Below are positions 28,301 to 36,363 of a DNA stretch of 64,000 nucleotides, in pieces (position 1 is the first letter of the stretch; every line of letters starts with the position of its first letter). Under the pieces are notes generated by a model. The model did not search any database. It had not been told where the DNA came from and saw only the letters and a program-made list of their open reading frames with translations. A program made the position numbers and the translations under genes. The DNA is from Bdellovibrio sp. CG22_combo_CG10-13_8_21_14_all_39_27 (GTDB lineage: Bacteria > Bdellovibrionota > Bacteriovoracia > Bacteriovoracales > Bacteriovoracaceae), in assembly GCA_002786715.1 (NCBI GenBank), contig PCTW01000064.1:93713-157712 (forward strand), read 5' to 3'.

Positions 28301-30820
28301 TGTATGGAGAAAGAGCTTAAATCAGCTCAGAATTTTCAATCACTTTCAACTGCAATGAGCGAGTCTCGAAACACCTGTGGAGTTGCTTTACTTGGTTCAG
28401 CACGAGCACAAAAAATATTGTTTGAACCCGTTGTTAAGAAATCTTTAGCAGAACTTGGGCTTAATAAAGCTGAGCAAGATGAATTGGCCGTTTCTTTAAT
28501 GGAGATGGCAGCAGTAGAAGTCAAAGAGTCGAAAAGCACTGATGAAATAATGGAACGAATGCTAGGGCTTAAAACGAAGGCTGCTGACAAAGTTATCGAT
28601 TTCGTATTGGTTAGCAAAATCAAAGCGTCATTAGAAGGTGAACCTGAAGATGTTAATAAAAGAGCGCTTGAAATTAAAGATAAAATTCGACCTAGGCTCT
28701 TCAATGATAGCGATAAATTGGGTGATCAACTCAAAGATGCTATGAATGGAAGGGGAGATGAACTTAATGTCGTCATCGATAGAATCAAAATTAAAGCTGT
28801 AAAACTCATCGCTCCTGAAGTTATACAAGAAATTGGAGCAGGGTTAGTTAAAGATGGATTGCTTCAAGGGCAATCACAAATTGATGAAATGAAAGTGGTT
28901 GCCTCCCATTCAGTCGAAGAGTGTTTCAATAGTGCAAAAGGAACTGCAGATGAGAAAATGGATCTTTGTCTAAAGAAAACAGAAGTTGATGTTACTCAAA
29001 AATCGGCTAAGCTCATTTTGGCATCGTTCTTAGATACCGAATCGATAAATAAATACATTTCTAAAGATCAAGTGAATGCCATCATTAACAAAGTGACTGG
29101 TGAGAAATTGCGTTTAAAAGCTGAAGATATCGCTGCTAAAAAAGGTCCAGAGAAAAAAGCTGCCTTTGAAAATTTGAAGAAAATGTTGAAGATTGAAACG
29201 GCCAGAGCTCTGGTTCCAGTCCTTGTTCCTAATATGGTTAACGAAATTTTAAAGGTTCCTAATCATTTTACCAGCGAACAAAGAGCTGAGTTTCTTCTCA
29301 AAAGAGAAAATGCAATTAATCTCGCTAACAAAAATGTGGATGCCTGTTTGAAAGACTTCGAGAAACCGAATGCACCAGAAGTACTCTTTGATGAGTGTTT
29401 GAATAGAATGCGTTTTGAACTCACAGATGCTTTTATACCACTTAAAATGCAGGATATACTTTCTCTCGTTTCAAGTGATCCAAGTTTTGTCGCTGACATT
29501 GTCAAAGATCAAAGCAAGGTTTTCCGAAGTTGTGCACAAAAAGTTGGATTTGCGATTAGCATTGATAAGTTTGGTATCGCTATGGACCGCTGTGTGGTGA
29601 GTTTAATCTCTGGTGCTGCCTCTCAAGCAGTTTCAAAGATCGCAGCAGATAAAGACTTAACGAAGACTCAAGCAGAAGAACTTTCAAGCTACTATGCTTG
29701 CCTAGAACAGAAGAGTAATAAAGCGCTTGAAAGTGAAGATATTTCTTTGGGTACTACGATAGATAAAGTCCAACAGTGTTTAATTAATAAAGGCCTTCCG
29801 CCATTGATTAAGGGCGTCGTAACAAAAATTGAAGAAGTTTCAGGTCCTTCTTTAACTCTTCGCTCGAAGCAGGCATTAGAAAAGTTGGCTCAAACCTTAG
29901 ATCATATCGTTTCTTATAAAACGAAATCAGGCAAAGAGCTCTTTCTTGATCTTGAGTCTGTTCGCTCAAAAGAAGATAGACCTGCAAGAGAGAAACCTTG
30001 GACAGGAGTGGTTGATTTAATTAAGAAGTTTATACCTCAAGTTTCTCAGTATATTGGCGGGGCCGTTAATTATGATAATAAGGCCTTGATGAATTCATTT
30101 TCAAAGTTTGAAGTAGATGCGCAAGCTTTAATTGAAAAGAAAGACGGATATGTTGATGTGCAAGAACTTAATCAATTACTAGTCAACTCAGATATGGTTG
30201 ATATATTAATCAAAGGCTTTATCGCAGATCAAATTAGAAATGAACTCATACCGTTCTTTACTAAGTATGGGTTGGATCTTTCTTTAATTTCTTATCTAAC
30301 TTCGAAAGAAATGATCGAATCACTTTTTTCGAGTAAAAACCCAAGAGGTAAGGCCGCTCTTGATAATTTGAAAAAGTCTTGGTTGTTGCCAATTTTAAAC
30401 AATAAAAACGCAAGTTTCGAATTACCTACCAAAGAAATAGCCGATATAAAGGCAGTACTTGCTCAAGATACAAGACTCAATGGTTTTTCTGAAACCATAC
30501 TGGGAGCTGTTCTCCAGAAGGAACTTGATCAGAAACGTGCAGGTATTGAAACGGGGTGGACATCTGTCATTGCCGTTCCTGTCGCGGCCCTTTGGCATGG
30601 AGTGCAACGCAAAGATTTTTTCTGGGGTAACCGCTTTGATGGAGGTCGAAGTGATAATCTTCGCTATCAACCTTCAGGCAAGAAAGCGATCTCTCACTTC
30701 TCGACTCATATTCTGGGGCCTATGATGAATGGTGCTTTGAGCGATGCTCAAATGACTAAAGAAAAAGAGAAAATTAGTGAGCTGGTTGAAAAGGCCATGC
30801 ACGAAAACTCTTGGCCATAA
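25364..30820 (+). CDS. giant exported protein with ten paired-cysteine modules
   Basis: An 1818-residue protein of unknown function. The start is GTG 25364, with GGGAG 5 bases upstream, giving signal peptide MFNFRYLLLGLAFLSVAVHA; a TTG at 25346 is possible. Residues 1-500 are mixed alpha/beta with no cysteines except one in a GCLWPSPG segment near 317. From about residue 620 to 1475 it is strongly helical and charged, and holds ten cysteine pairs spaced 15 to 41 residues apart, each first Cys in a context such as YRCI, ACFE, KCFA, QCME, ECFN, ACLK. This looks like a diverged tandem repeat of helical hairpins, each locked by a disulfide. The last 340 residues lack cysteines. Convergent with argS, 4 bases apart. 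Confidence 0.85.
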   Translation: MFNFRYLLLGLAFLSVAVHAQSQRFVLIEQQTNQSRGQITATYVDQFTKEVIVKKYSLPASEKSSVVQISLPNQIPSLNAIDVSFRKENPKGNINSNVYSSQTISDIQHWRDQLESNGIGRAKIATVTEVLGNDRALELIEKREGTKNDIAVYFDNNLKQLVTIELPKGSNVRTKLSSPSDLHLTDIKIDRLEAQTPGFFNSSLLQISKKLAGQGLKMKRDVYQPAFRKVSKDFEKFVPFLEKSKDNYLYRMSYSHELRKLHIEKLKKNGSIYEFVDESVYDLATEQGHRDGIRYLRRNDLEDGSSINQLVQSHADGCLWPSPGTSTIVLPGMSALMDRMHESYLEKSLSSEVLPTGQNNFSFEISLLEADKKARLNIELDGKGEVKDVTFASKMPEGYRIVKSENKGAHPGYVIEYLNGTEWKPMMGFVAENIVRYQGGAVDLDLAIYVVGKKNAPLEYDEFEKSIFKLNIRPQKRMTASSRITFKGKTAAVYPMGDRPEDSGGLKNFFMQIFYSKNARRKEIRDTVVEEVQKVLNDPEFKDVLSLQEIKAAADTVANRVGQRTNNFDANLAKLKVVAYEEAMKEYVHLIMLKLMKQMLPEEKESDLSKLLSGSETDFHRCLAKASANRNIKHAEECLAVFKTQAPIDLGIGVLQVKLKSAGIDTAKEMSEKEYYRCIDQYYRPMMRNQGEAAPAQEMVKACVMSTSMVVLDQLLKSEVQKQAQLVELSPGKKLSLSDDDLNKLHGETIACFEKEKLLTRGFPKIQTNPNALMGVDTDMFTKVLDHCMGHLKADVGERAVYQVLSLKINELAPMSEEQSKELISKVVEDSYKPCIREMLASNLPVNPTLCTSEVMSSAVEKISIQLGAKEVGEAAVTSLMSTPQGQDIKKCFADNRKALISNRRHHVGDSDAKLDKFVKEQAPKDEEAIVGCLKKLVVLVSTKAPELMIEESIKKSPELSVIVLTDEDKKFLGTTIAQCMEKELKSAQNFQSLSTAMSESRNTCGVALLGSARAQKILFEPVVKKSLAELGLNKAEQDELAVSLMEMAAVEVKESKSTDEIMERMLGLKTKAADKVIDFVLVSKIKASLEGEPEDVNKRALEIKDKIRPRLFNDSDKLGDQLKDAMNGRGDELNVVIDRIKIKAVKLIAPEVIQEIGAGLVKDGLLQGQSQIDEMKVVASHSVEECFNSAKGTADEKMDLCLKKTEVDVTQKSAKLILASFLDTESINKYISKDQVNAIINKVTGEKLRLKAEDIAAKKGPEKKAAFENLKKMLKIETARALVPVLVPNMVNEILKVPNHFTSEQRAEFLLKRENAINLANKNVDACLKDFEKPNAPEVLFDECLNRMRFELTDAFIPLKMQDILSLVSSDPSFVADIVKDQSKVFRSCAQKVGFAISIDKFGIAMDRCVVSLISGAASQAVSKIAADKDLTKTQAEELSSYYACLEQKSNKALESEDISLGTTIDKVQQCLINKGLPPLIKGVVTKIEEVSGPSLTLRSKQALEKLAQTLDHIVSYKTKSGKELFLDLESVRSKEDRPAREKPWTGVVDLIKKFIPQVSQYIGGAVNYDNKALMNSFSKFEVDAQALIEKKDGYVDVQELNQLLVNSDMVDILIKGFIADQIRNELIPFFTKYGLDLSLISYLTSKEMIESLFSSKNPRGKAALDNLKKSWLLPILNNKNASFELPTKEIADIKAVLAQDTRLNGFSETILGAVLQKELDQKRAGIETGWTSVIAVPVAALWHGVQRKDFFWGNRFDGGRSDNLRYQPSGKKAISHFSTHILGPMMNGALSDAQMTKEKEKISELVEKAMHENSWP

Positions 30821-30824
30821 ACAG

Positions 30825-32594
30825 TTACATCTTTTGCGGAGATTTAATCCCTAAGATTTCTAATCCTTTTTTGATCACTTCACCAGTTGCATAGGAAAGG
30901 GCCAATCGAGCTGTTTTGAGTTCTTCTGTTTCTGCTTTTGAAATCGAGCATTCAGCATAAAAGTGATTATAGAGTTTTCCAAGATCGTAGAGGTAAGAGC
31001 AGAGGTGAATCGTTTTCCATTGCTCAGCACAGCTAGTGACAATATTGTTGAAGAGATACAATTTTGTCATTAAGGCATTCTCAGGTCCTTCTTTTAGAGA
31101 ACTCCACTGAACCGTTTGCTTTTGGTCAAAGCCTTGCTTTTTACACATGGTTGAAATTCTGGCGTGAACATATTGCAGATAAGGACCTGTTTCCCCATCA
31201 AGTTTTAACCATTCATTCATATCAAAAACAATCTTGCGATTGTTGTCGATGCGAATCATACCAAATTTGATCGCCCCATTGGCAATCATTTTGGCGGTTT
31301 CATCAACTTCTGCTTGAGACCATTTGTTCTCTTCTGAACTTAAGTATTTGTTGAGATAATTATTCTTAATAGAATCTTCCATTTGATGAATAAGATCCAT
31401 GAGAGGCACGATATTGCCTTTGCGCGAGCTCATGGCCCCATCGGGTAGCTCGACCACGTCGTATTGCAAATGCGAGCATTGAGAGGCTTTTTCAAAGCCC
31501 AATTTCTCGAGGACTTTAAAAACTTGGCGAAAGTGATGGGCCTGACGATTGTCGACGACATAAACTGAGCGATCGACACCGAATTCTTCAAATTTTCTTT
31601 TGGCGAGAAGCACATCTTTGGTGGCGTAGAGTCCCGTGCCATCTGTTTTTATCAGTAAGCAAAAGCCAAGACCATCATCAGATAAATCCATACCGACAGC
31701 ACCTTGATCTTTGACCAATTTTCCTTGAGCTAAAAGTTCTTGGGCATACTCAAGGGATGGGCTGTCCATTTCTGATTCCCAAAACCAGCGATCGAACTGT
31801 ACATCGGCCCAGTCGTAAGCTGATTTCATCAGGGCAATTGACCATTCTCTGGTCTCTTTCCAAAGATCGTAATATTCGCCCGATTTCTGTTCGAGCTGTT
31901 TGAGAATTGCTGTTAATTGCTGGCGGTTTGAATCCTCTTTATCAGTCCCTATTTGATCTTCGAGCATGATATGGGCCTTGGAATAAAGCGTTCCAAGCCA
32001 AGCTCCTTTATTTTCAGTCGGAATCTGTCCCTTGTAATGGTTTTTATAATACCAAAGACATTTCGCAACGTGAGTTCCAACGTCTCCTGGATAAGTGACA
32101 GCAGTTGTCTCCACTCCAGCATAACGAGCAATTCTCACCACGGCGTTGCCCAAACAAAGATTTCGCATATGACCCACATGGAGTTCTTTATGGGTGTTTG
32201 GCTGAGAGTACTCAACCATGGTTTTTTGGTTTCCTGCAATGAGCTTTCTTTTGAAATAATTTCCGTTCAATATTTCTTCAATTTCAATTTTTCCCAGCGT
32301 CTGTAGGTCGAGAAAAAAATTGAGATAGGGTCCCACTGGGGTGGCTTTAGTTACAAGAGGGTTTTGCGGGAGGTGGCTTAATAGTTCTGCAGAAATCTTT
32401 GGAGGGGCTGACTTAAGGGCCTTTGCCAAAGGAAAGCAGGGAAATGCTAAATGTCCCATTTTCTTGTCTGGAGGTTCTGTTAATGAGTTTGCAATAGATT
32501 CGAGAGTTAAAATGTCAGCATGACCCATAGCTTTTAAAGCTTGTTGGATGCCTTCTGCAATAATGCTAAAAGTTTTATTGTGTATGACCGACAT
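30825..32594 (-). CDS. argS: arginyl-tRNA synthetase
   Basis: Class I aminoacyl-tRNA synthetase, 589 residues, charging tRNA-Arg with arginine. N-terminal Add1 domain (about 1-110), then the HIGH-type signature HVGHMRNLCLGNAVVR near 137, the insert with YPGDVGTHVAKCLWY, and a SSRKGNIVPL segment in place of KMSKS. The DALR anticodon-binding domain ends the protein with HFYAECSI and LSYATGEVIKKGLEILGI. All usual parts are present. The stop is 4 bases from the end of the convergent giant gene. Confidence 0.97.
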   Translation of the reverse strand: MSVIHNKTFSIIAEGIQQALKAMGHADILTLESIANSLTEPPDKKMGHLAFPCFPLAKALKSAPPKISAELLSHLPQNPLVTKATPVGPYLNFFLDLQTLGKIEIEEILNGNYFKRKLIAGNQKTMVEYSQPNTHKELHVGHMRNLCLGNAVVRIARYAGVETTAVTYPGDVGTHVAKCLWYYKNHYKGQIPTENKGAWLGTLYSKAHIMLEDQIGTDKEDSNRQQLTAILKQLEQKSGEYYDLWKETREWSIALMKSAYDWADVQFDRWFWESEMDSPSLEYAQELLAQGKLVKDQGAVGMDLSDDGLGFCLLIKTDGTGLYATKDVLLAKRKFEEFGVDRSVYVVDNRQAHHFRQVFKVLEKLGFEKASQCSHLQYDVVELPDGAMSSRKGNIVPLMDLIHQMEDSIKNNYLNKYLSSEENKWSQAEVDETAKMIANGAIKFGMIRIDNNRKIVFDMNEWLKLDGETGPYLQYVHARISTMCKKQGFDQKQTVQWSSLKEGPENALMTKLYLFNNIVTSCAEQWKTIHLCSYLYDLGKLYNHFYAECSISKAETEELKTARLALSYATGEVIKKGLEILGIKSPQKM

Positions 32595-32652
32595 ATTTAC
32601 TCCAAAAAATCAAATCTCATTCATTATGATACAATGAAGAAGCTTTGTCAGC

Positions 32653-33087
32653 ATGGAGAGCTACATGTTTTGGGAACTTCTGGTCTTTTCGACATTCACT
32701 GTTTTTGCTCAAGTAGAGACTGAGGTTATGGCGACTCCAGCTCCGACTCCAACTCCTGTAGAGAAGGAAGTAGAGAAGGAAGTAGAGGAGTTTGAAAAAA
32801 GTATGCTCGAACCTATTATTTCGGCGGATTATAAACAGGGTGAGTTTCTCATATACGATTGCTCAGGACATTACTTCGCGTGTGTGAATGACGTCTCTTT
32901 TGAGAATTGCCGCCAGAGTAGAGAGAAAGATATCGAAGACAAGAGAAGTGTTCTTTCCTGTGCACCACTGAAAAAATTTAAAAACCAAAAAGAATGCTTT
33001 AAAGAACAGTACGAACAGATTCATCAACCTAAAAACAAAATTTTTTGCGTTAACTTTAAAAATAAGAAAAAAGAAATTAATCAATAG
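32653..33087 (+). CDS. small exported cysteine-rich protein of unknown function
   Basis: A 144-residue protein with a signal peptide (FWELLVFSTFTVFAQ, start ATG at 32653 or 32665). After the signal comes a PAPTPTPVEKEVEKEVEE linker, typical of a surface spacer, then a compact C-terminal region with six cysteines (YDCSGHYFACV, FENCRQ, LSCAP, KECF, IFCVN) that could make three disulfides. No family recognised. The 3' end overlaps the convergent GNAT gene by 11 bases. Confidence 0.55.
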   Translation: MESYMFWELLVFSTFTVFAQVETEVMATPAPTPTPVEKEVEKEVEEFEKSMLEPIISADYKQGEFLIYDCSGHYFACVNDVSFENCRQSREKDIEDKRSVLSCAPLKKFKNQKECFKEQYEQIHQPKNKIFCVNFKNKKKEINQ

Positions 33088-33514
33088 GTTTTAGCATGAG
33101 AATGTGAGAACCAATTCCCGGTATTTCAAAAATATCGCCTTTTCTTTGAAAACCAACTTTCGTGTAAAATCCCTCGGCACTAACACGGGCATTACACCAT
33201 AAAAGGGTGCAAAAATTTTGCTTTACCATAGGAAAAGCCATTTTGAGCAATTCGCTACTTAAACCTTGGTGTTGAAATTCAGGCATCGTGGCCATACCTC
33301 TCAAACGATACTGATGTTCATCGAGAAATTCAGGAGAGTTTTCATAATAAAAAGAAGCGACACTGACCAGCTTGTTTTCCATGAAAGCCCCAAGATGAAA
33401 GGTTTGATCTTCTTCATCTCCGGGAAAGACACACTCTTCGAGTGAGAAATCCTGCCGCAACATTTTGTGACGTATATTATGGGTATCACTGGCTGATATT
33501 CTTAAAACTTTCAT
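33077..33514 (-). CDS. GNAT-family N-acetyltransferase
   Basis: A 145-residue single-domain acetyltransferase of the GNAT fold, transferring an acetyl group from acetyl-CoA to an unknown amine. The acetyl-CoA-binding motif A reads RLRGMATMPEFQHQGLSSELL (key residues R-x-x-G-x-x-S at its end), preceded by strand LVSVASFYY and followed by NARVSAEGFYTKVGFQ, the usual motif B. Cytoplasmic. Substrate cannot be predicted. Confidence 0.88.
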   Translation of the reverse strand: MKVLRISASDTHNIRHKMLRQDFSLEECVFPGDEEDQTFHLGAFMENKLVSVASFYYENSPEFLDEHQYRLRGMATMPEFQHQGLSSELLKMAFPMVKQNFCTLLWCNARVSAEGFYTKVGFQRKGDIFEIPGIGSHILMLKPID

Positions 33515-33566
33515 GAAGGAGCGATCATAATGGCAAGAGAAGCAGTTGTCCTTGAGCGTAGCAGTA

Positions 33567-34160
33567 TTATTTGGCGATTCTAAACATATTCTCCATTGAT
33601 AGCTTTGATAAAGCTTGGCTAAAAAAGCTCAAAATAGAGTCGGGAATTCCTGTCGATTTTCCCTTCCAAGAGGCGGTTGTAAAAAAAAGGCATTTTCCTA
33701 CATGTTCTTCGACTTGAATCACTCCTTTCAAATCTTTCAAAAAACCACTGTCGAAGGAAAAGGGGTAAGCGCCAGCTTGTTTTATACGGGGAAGTCTAAA
33801 TTCCAAAATCATGTCAAAGGGAAGGAGGCTGGAAGAAAGAGCAAAATGCACCCTTTCTTTTTCGTCGTTGTATGAGGACTTTTTAATAAAGCCAACATAG
33901 TTAGAATAGGTTTCATAACGGGATAGTTTGCGCAGAGAGTCTCTACAACTTTTATCTGTTTCCCCTACGATTTGAAACTCTAATGACTGCCAATCTTTGG
34001 CCGATTCGACTTCAGAATGGGCATAAATCTCATTTTTTTGAATATTTTTTTTAGCGGCTTCAGGAATTTGATCAAAAACTGAAATTTGAGGGACTTCCGC
34101 ACCATAAATAGGGCAAAAAATGGCCAAATAAATGTAAGAAATGACGATAAAATTTTGCAT
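33567..34160 (-). CDS. exported protein of unknown function
   Basis: A 197-residue protein with a signal peptide (IVISYIYLAIFCPIYGA, cut near residue 20). The pattern of strands and a long C-terminal helix (IPDSILSFFSQALSKLSMENMF) resembles START or polyketide-cyclase-like lipid-binding domains, for instance WQSLEFQIVGETDKSC and GKCLFFTTASWKGKSTGIP, but this is a weak impression. Its start lies 85 bases from the divergent topoisomerase gene. Confidence 0.55.
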   Translation of the reverse strand: MQNFIVISYIYLAIFCPIYGAEVPQISVFDQIPEAAKKNIQKNEIYAHSEVESAKDWQSLEFQIVGETDKSCRDSLRKLSRYETYSNYVGFIKKSSYNDEKERVHFALSSSLLPFDMILEFRLPRIKQAGAYPFSFDSGFLKDLKGVIQVEEHVGKCLFFTTASWKGKSTGIPDSILSFFSQALSKLSMENMFRIAK

Positions 34161-34245
34161 TGCGCCTTTTCAAGGACCTTGCTGGCCCTTTAACCTCTTT
34201 ATAATTTCACCAGTTTATCATATTCATGCAAGGGGCAACAAGCAA

Positions 34246-36348
34246 ATGGGCAGCGAAACAGTTAAACGCCGAGGTAAGGCGGTTGACGCAGTAATTGAAA
34301 GCAAAGACCAACGATGGCACTGTCGCAATCGGATTACTTTGGTTTTTGGTTCCAATGATATCGAAGACCTCGAGACCTATGTTTACACTGATACTGGTCT
34401 TGAATTCAAGACTGTTCAGTTCCACCAAGCTAAATCAAAAGCGATTGAAGAAATTCTCGATAATTGTATCGACGAGTATTATCGCGGCCATGTTACCGAG
34501 ATCAATACTATCCTTGATGCCGATAAGAAAACGGTCACAATTTCAGATAATGGAATTGGTTTTCCCCTAGATAAAGTCAGCCAAGTTTACACAGAATTTA
34601 GGACAGGTTCAAAATTTAAAGATGAAGACGTCGATGAGAAGGGTTTTCTTTATCGTACACTCGGACAAAATGGTTTAGGTGCCTCTGCGACTTGTTTAAC
34701 CAGTGATCTTTTTAAGGCCACAGTTCGTCACTATAATACTAAGAAAGAACAGACTTATACTTTCCTCGATGGTGCGCTCAAAACGAAGAAATCACCTGCT
34801 AAAAAGTACACAGGTCATTCAGGAGTGACGATTGAATTGGTTTTGGCGAAAGAAGTTTATAAAAACAATACGATTGATGAAGAATTGCTTCGTAAAAGAA
34901 TTATCGATTTGGCCTTTAATAACCCTGGACTCACTTTTACTTTTAATAAAGAAAAGTACCACTTTAAGAAGGGATTATTAGAACTTGCAGAACGAATTAA
35001 TAAAGAAACGGCCCAACTCTTTGGTGAAGAGAGTTATGATTTTGAAACGACGACAGTAAGAGGCAAGAAGGCAAAAGGCCGCATCGATATGCACTTGTCA
35101 CTTTCGATCGATTTCAAGAGTGAAGATCGCGAAAGATTCATTTCTTTTGTCAATTCTACGCCTACTTATGACGGTGGCTTTCATCAAGATCGCGTGAGAA
35201 GACTTTTCATCAATTCGGTTAAAGAAAAGCTAGAGCGAGCAGTGAAAAAAGAGAAAATTTCAATTGTCGATAATGATATTCTGACCGGTGTGACATTTGT
35301 CATGGGTATTCTTATGCCCAACCCGCGTTTTGAATCTCAAACAAAGAGAAAATTGGTTCGTGATTTGAACTTGGAGAAAGGCCTTGAGCAGTTCATGGCC
35401 AAATATGTCGATAAGTTTATTCGTAAGAATAAGGAATATCTTGATCTCGTCATAGAGAGAGCTTCTTCCCGTCACCGTTTTCAAGAATTGAAAGATGCTT
35501 CAAAAGTAACAAAAAAATTAAAAAAACAACGAGTTGAAAAATTACTCGATGCCAACGAAAGACGCGATCGAAGTAAATGTACTCTTTTCATTTGCGAAGG
35601 GGATTCGGCCATTGGCGGTTTGCGCTCGGCCCGCGATAAACTGTATCAGGGTGGAATTGCCTTGAAAGGGAAGCCTCTCAATGTTTCACAAGCAACTGTT
35701 AAAGATGTTATCGAAAATTCTGAATTTGCAGATATTATGGGCTCAATTGGTTTAATGCTGGGTGAACCTGTTGATTTTGACAAACTTTTCTACTCAAAAA
35801 TCGTCTTCTTGGCCGATTCTGACGTGGATGGCGGGCATATCAACACACTTTTAACCAATTTCTTCTATACTTTTTGGCCGGAATTGTTCGAAAGAGGAAT
35901 GATTCAATTAGCGAAAGCACCTCTATTCGAAGTTGTGACTGATAAGGACACACTTTTTGTGGAAATACCTGAACAGTTAGAGCAAATGAAAAAACGCAAA
36001 GATATAAAAATCAAGGCCATTCATCGCAACAAGGGATTGGGAGAAATGTCTCCTGAAGCTTGGAAACAAGTCATGTCTCGAGAAAATTATATGGTGATCT
36101 CAGCTAATGATGCTGAAAACGCTAAGAAAATGCTCGATATTTGCTTTGGTAAAGACACAAATTTAAGAAAAGATCTTTTGCTTGATCCTGATGGTTCATC
36201 GATGTCGATGAACGATAATACGAGCGCTCCAAGTGGAAGCAGTGTGAAGGCCGCTAAGAAAACGAGGGCCAAAGCTAAGGCTGCACCAGCCGCGAAAGCA
36301 AAGAAAAAAGCTTCTACTAAGACAAAATCAAAATCTGCAAGAGCGTAA
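34246..36348 (+). CDS. type IIA DNA topoisomerase ATPase subunit (ParE/GyrB-like, T4/eukaryote-like features)
   Basis: A 701-residue ATPase and Toprim subunit that with the next gene should pass one DNA duplex through another. GHKL domain: EILDNCIDE (E69, N73) and DNGIG (101-105), QNGLGASAT near 145. Toprim: EGDSAIGGLRSARDK from E451 and DSDVDGGH from D524. NKGLGEM follows. The EGDSAIG form, R-D-K and a LRKD ending recall phage T4 gp39 rather than GyrB (EGDSAGG). From about residue 665 the tail is almost only Lys, Ala, Ser and Thr, like histone H1. ATG 34246 follows CAAGGGGC; an upstream in-frame start lacks support. The partner gene starts 15 bases on. Confidence 0.9.
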   Translation: MGSETVKRRGKAVDAVIESKDQRWHCRNRITLVFGSNDIEDLETYVYTDTGLEFKTVQFHQAKSKAIEEILDNCIDEYYRGHVTEINTILDADKKTVTISDNGIGFPLDKVSQVYTEFRTGSKFKDEDVDEKGFLYRTLGQNGLGASATCLTSDLFKATVRHYNTKKEQTYTFLDGALKTKKSPAKKYTGHSGVTIELVLAKEVYKNNTIDEELLRKRIIDLAFNNPGLTFTFNKEKYHFKKGLLELAERINKETAQLFGEESYDFETTTVRGKKAKGRIDMHLSLSIDFKSEDRERFISFVNSTPTYDGGFHQDRVRRLFINSVKEKLERAVKKEKISIVDNDILTGVTFVMGILMPNPRFESQTKRKLVRDLNLEKGLEQFMAKYVDKFIRKNKEYLDLVIERASSRHRFQELKDASKVTKKLKKQRVEKLLDANERRDRSKCTLFICEGDSAIGGLRSARDKLYQGGIALKGKPLNVSQATVKDVIENSEFADIMGSIGLMLGEPVDFDKLFYSKIVFLADSDVDGGHINTLLTNFFYTFWPELFERGMIQLAKAPLFEVVTDKDTLFVEIPEQLEQMKKRKDIKIKAIHRNKGLGEMSPEAWKQVMSRENYMVISANDAENAKKMLDICFGKDTNLRKDLLLDPDGSSMSMNDNTSAPSGSSVKAAKKTRAKAKAAPAAKAKKKASTKTKSKSARA

Positions 36349-36363
36349 AAGGAAAATTGGCAT

